This document shows, piece after piece, positions 6,343 to 7,120 of a stretch of 7,120 bases of DNA (the first letter of the stretch is position 1; each line of letters starts with the position of its first letter). The stretch comes from Ruminococcus sp. UBA1780 (GTDB lineage Bacteria > Bacillota > Clostridia > Oscillospirales > Ruminococcaceae): assembly GCA_002315235.1 (NCBI GenBank), contig DCGK01000109.1:1-7120 (forward strand), written 5' to 3'. Made by a program: the position numbers and the translations under genes. Below the pieces are notes generated by a model that was not told the origin of the DNA, searched no databases, and was given only the letters and a program-made list of their open reading frames with translations.

Positions 6343-6371
6343 TGGATTTTCACATTTAAATGTGGTATCAT
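6343..6371 (+). promoter_or_regulatory. Extended -10 promoter of the flavin reductase gene
   Basis: TGGTATCAT (6363-6371) is an extended -10 (TGnTATCAT). The -35 position 17 bp upstream reads TGGATT, only a weak match, as is common when the extended -10 is present. The start of transcription would be near 6378, inside the large inverted repeat downstream. Confidence 0.5.
6351..6364. promoter_or_regulatory. Perfect 14-bp palindrome in the promoter spacer
   Basis: CACATTTAAATGTG is perfectly self-complementary and falls between the -35 and -10 of the predicted promoter, a classic position for a dimeric repressor. The binding protein is unknown; it does not match the PerR box that I would expect for an oxidative-stress gene. 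Confidence 0.5.
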
Positions 6372-6399
6372 AGTAAACGAAAAAGTTTATTCGTTTACT
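6372..6399. promoter_or_regulatory. 10-8-10 inverted repeat over the start of transcription
   Basis: AGTAAACGAA (6372-6381) and TTCGTTTACT (6390-6399) are perfect inverted arms around an 8-base AAAGTTTA spacer. The spacer carries a further GTTTA that can pair with the first arm (TAAAC-N6-GTTTA) and that is a direct repeat of the one in the second arm. The site lies between the -10 and the ribosome site, fitting an operator for a dimeric regulator. In the mRNA it could also form two alternative hairpins. Confidence 0.6.
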
Positions 6400-6411
6400 T
6401 TATGACAATAC

Positions 6412-6419
6412 GGAGGAGG
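6412..6419 (+). promoter_or_regulatory. Double ribosome binding site before paired ATG codons
   Basis: GGAGGAGG contains two overlapping GGAGG cores. The first is 7 nt from ATG 6424 and the second 7 nt from the adjacent ATG 6427, so either start is equally well served; the choice changes the protein by one Met. Confidence 0.75.
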
Positions 6420-6423
6420 AAGA

Positions 6424-7120
6424 ATGATGAATAAAAAAGCTATGTACAAGCTTAGCTACGGTTTGTTTGTTCTTACCGCTGCGGAAGGCAGTAAAGACAA
6501 CGGATGCATCATAAATACAGCTGTCCAGGCTGCATCAGAACCCAATCAGATGAGCATCTGCGTAAACAAGGCAAATTACACACATGATATGATTATGAAA
6601 ACAGGCGTATTTAATGTTTCAGTAATCAGTCAGAAGGCTTCGTTTGATCTGTTTAAGCATTTCGGATTCAGCTCAGGCAGGGATACGGACAAGTTTGCTG
6701 CATTTGAAAGCTGCAGAAGAACAGAAAACGGTATTTACTGCATTACTCAGGGTACAAATGCATATTTTTCAGTAAAGGTAAGCAAAACCGTTGATCTCGG
6801 TTCACATACAATGTTTGCCGGCGAAATAACAGATATGGAAGTGCTGAACGATGATCTGTCAGCAACGTACGAATATTATCAGAACAATATAAAGCCTAAG
6901 CCTGAAGCCGTCGGTAAAACCGAAGACGGTCAGACAATCTGGCGCTGTACGGTATGCGGATACGAATACGTCGGTGAGGAACTTCCGGAGAATTATATCT
7001 GTCCGGTATGCAAGCATCCGGCATCGGATTTTGAAAAAATAACTTTTAAAAAGGAGAGTGCTGATATGTCAGTAAACAAGTACGCAGGTACAAAAACAGA
7101 AAAGAATTTACAGGAAGCAT
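6424..7120 (+). CDS. Flavin reductase-rubredoxin protein running into rubrerythrin (partial)
   Basis: The frame is open for 232 codons to the right edge, so the 3' end is missing. Residues about 5-155 are an FMN-binding flavin reductase-like domain, with INTAVQAASEP (30-40), VNKANYTHD (47-55) and the strand SHTMFAGEITDMEVL (127-141) typical of the group. Residues about 171-208 are a rubredoxin: CTVCGY (175-180) and CPVCKHP (193-199) supply the four iron-binding cysteines. This pair is the layout of Hrb-type NAD(P)H:rubredoxin reductases, which feed electrons to diiron peroxidases and oxygen-reducing flavoproteins in strict anaerobes. From M215 the frame continues as MSVNKYAGTKTEKNLQEA, which fits the start of rubrerythrin (GTKTxxNL), with no stop between. 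It may thus be a three-part fusion, carrying electron donor, shuttle and peroxidase in one chain. Two palindromes at the promoter suggest tight control. Flavin reductase and rubredoxin calls are firm; rubrerythrin rests on 18 residues. Confidence 0.9.
   Translation, partial: MMNKKAMYKLSYGLFVLTAAEGSKDNGCIINTAVQAASEPNQMSICVNKANYTHDMIMKTGVFNVSVISQKASFDLFKHFGFSSGRDTDKFAAFESCRRTENGIYCITQGTNAYFSVKVSKTVDLGSHTMFAGEITDMEVLNDDLSATYEYYQNNIKPKPEAVGKTEDGQTIWRCTVCGYEYVGEELPENYICPVCKHPASDFEKITFKKESADMSVNKYAGTKTEKNLQEA
7048..7068 (+). promoter_or_regulatory. Internal ribosome site and start codon for rubrerythrin
   Basis: AAAAAGGAGAG (7048-7058) puts GGAG 9 nt before an in-frame ATG (7066-7068), exactly where the rubrerythrin part begins. 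It looks like a normal gene start embedded in a longer frame. The locus may make free rubrerythrin as well as the fusion, or the fusion may have arisen by loss of the stop of an upstream gene. Confidence 0.55.

Larger units (their letters stand above)
6185..6423. other. Regulatory spacer before the flavin reductase gene (239 bp)
   Basis: No gene is seen. The spacer contains the stem-loop ending the sigma operon and then the promoter, two palindromes and ribosome site of the next gene, so the two transcription units appear independent. Confidence 0.65.

Noticed and set aside
6351..6399. PerR or Fur box upstream of the flavin reductase gene
   Set aside because: Neither palindrome fits the TTATAAT-type PerR box or the GATAAT Fur pattern.
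1..7120. CRISPR arrays, tRNA or rRNA genes, insertion sequences, phage genes
   Set aside because: No regularly spaced repeats, cloverleaf, transposase or phage-type product was found in the window.

Overview
The window looks like a chromosomal fragment of a Gram-positive anaerobe of the Ruminococcus type (Oscillospiraceae). The grounds are moderate GC with AT-rich spacers, AGGAG-type ribosome binding sites, a secreted protein with a type I dockerin (the cellulosome-docking module typical of Ruminococcus and cellulolytic Clostridia), and an oxygen-defence gene of the flavin reductase-rubredoxin-rubrerythrin kind found in strict anaerobes. Genus is an inference from these traits, not from a database match.

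Layout. Bases 1-127 hold two small hairpins and a strong, probably bidirectional, terminator. Bases 128-2041 (minus strand) encode a membrane-bound Cache-GGDEF-EAL protein: the GGDEF half is degenerate and the EAL half keeps all catalytic residues, so it should degrade cyclic di-GMP under control of an extracytoplasmic signal. Bases 2042-2389 are a divergent regulatory spacer with a good housekeeping promoter for the EAL gene and ECF-type promoter elements pointing the other way. Bases 2390-6184 (plus strand) are a tight three-gene operon: an ECF sigma factor; a single-pass membrane protein that is the likely anti-sigma factor (8-nt overlap); and a 786-residue secreted protein (17-nt gap) with an N-terminal unassigned region, an internal dockerin and three diverged copies of an unassigned ~130-residue module. 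Bases 6185-6423 contain a long stem-loop and two palindromes that look like operators. Base 6424 to the edge encodes a flavin reductase-rubredoxin protein whose frame runs without a stop into the start of rubrerythrin and leaves the window.

How it may work together. The operon has the form of a cell-surface signalling unit: a cytoplasmic sigma factor held by a membrane anti-sigma with an extracellular sensor end, made together with a dockerin protein that could sit on a cohesin scaffold outside the cell. A TCAAAC-N17-CGTCAT element upstream of the sigma gene suggests self-activation. A second, similar element overlaps the EAL leader and could link the sigma factor to cyclic di-GMP turnover. 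The link between the secreted dockerin protein and the anti-sigma is an inference from gene order only, and is the most interesting possibility here.
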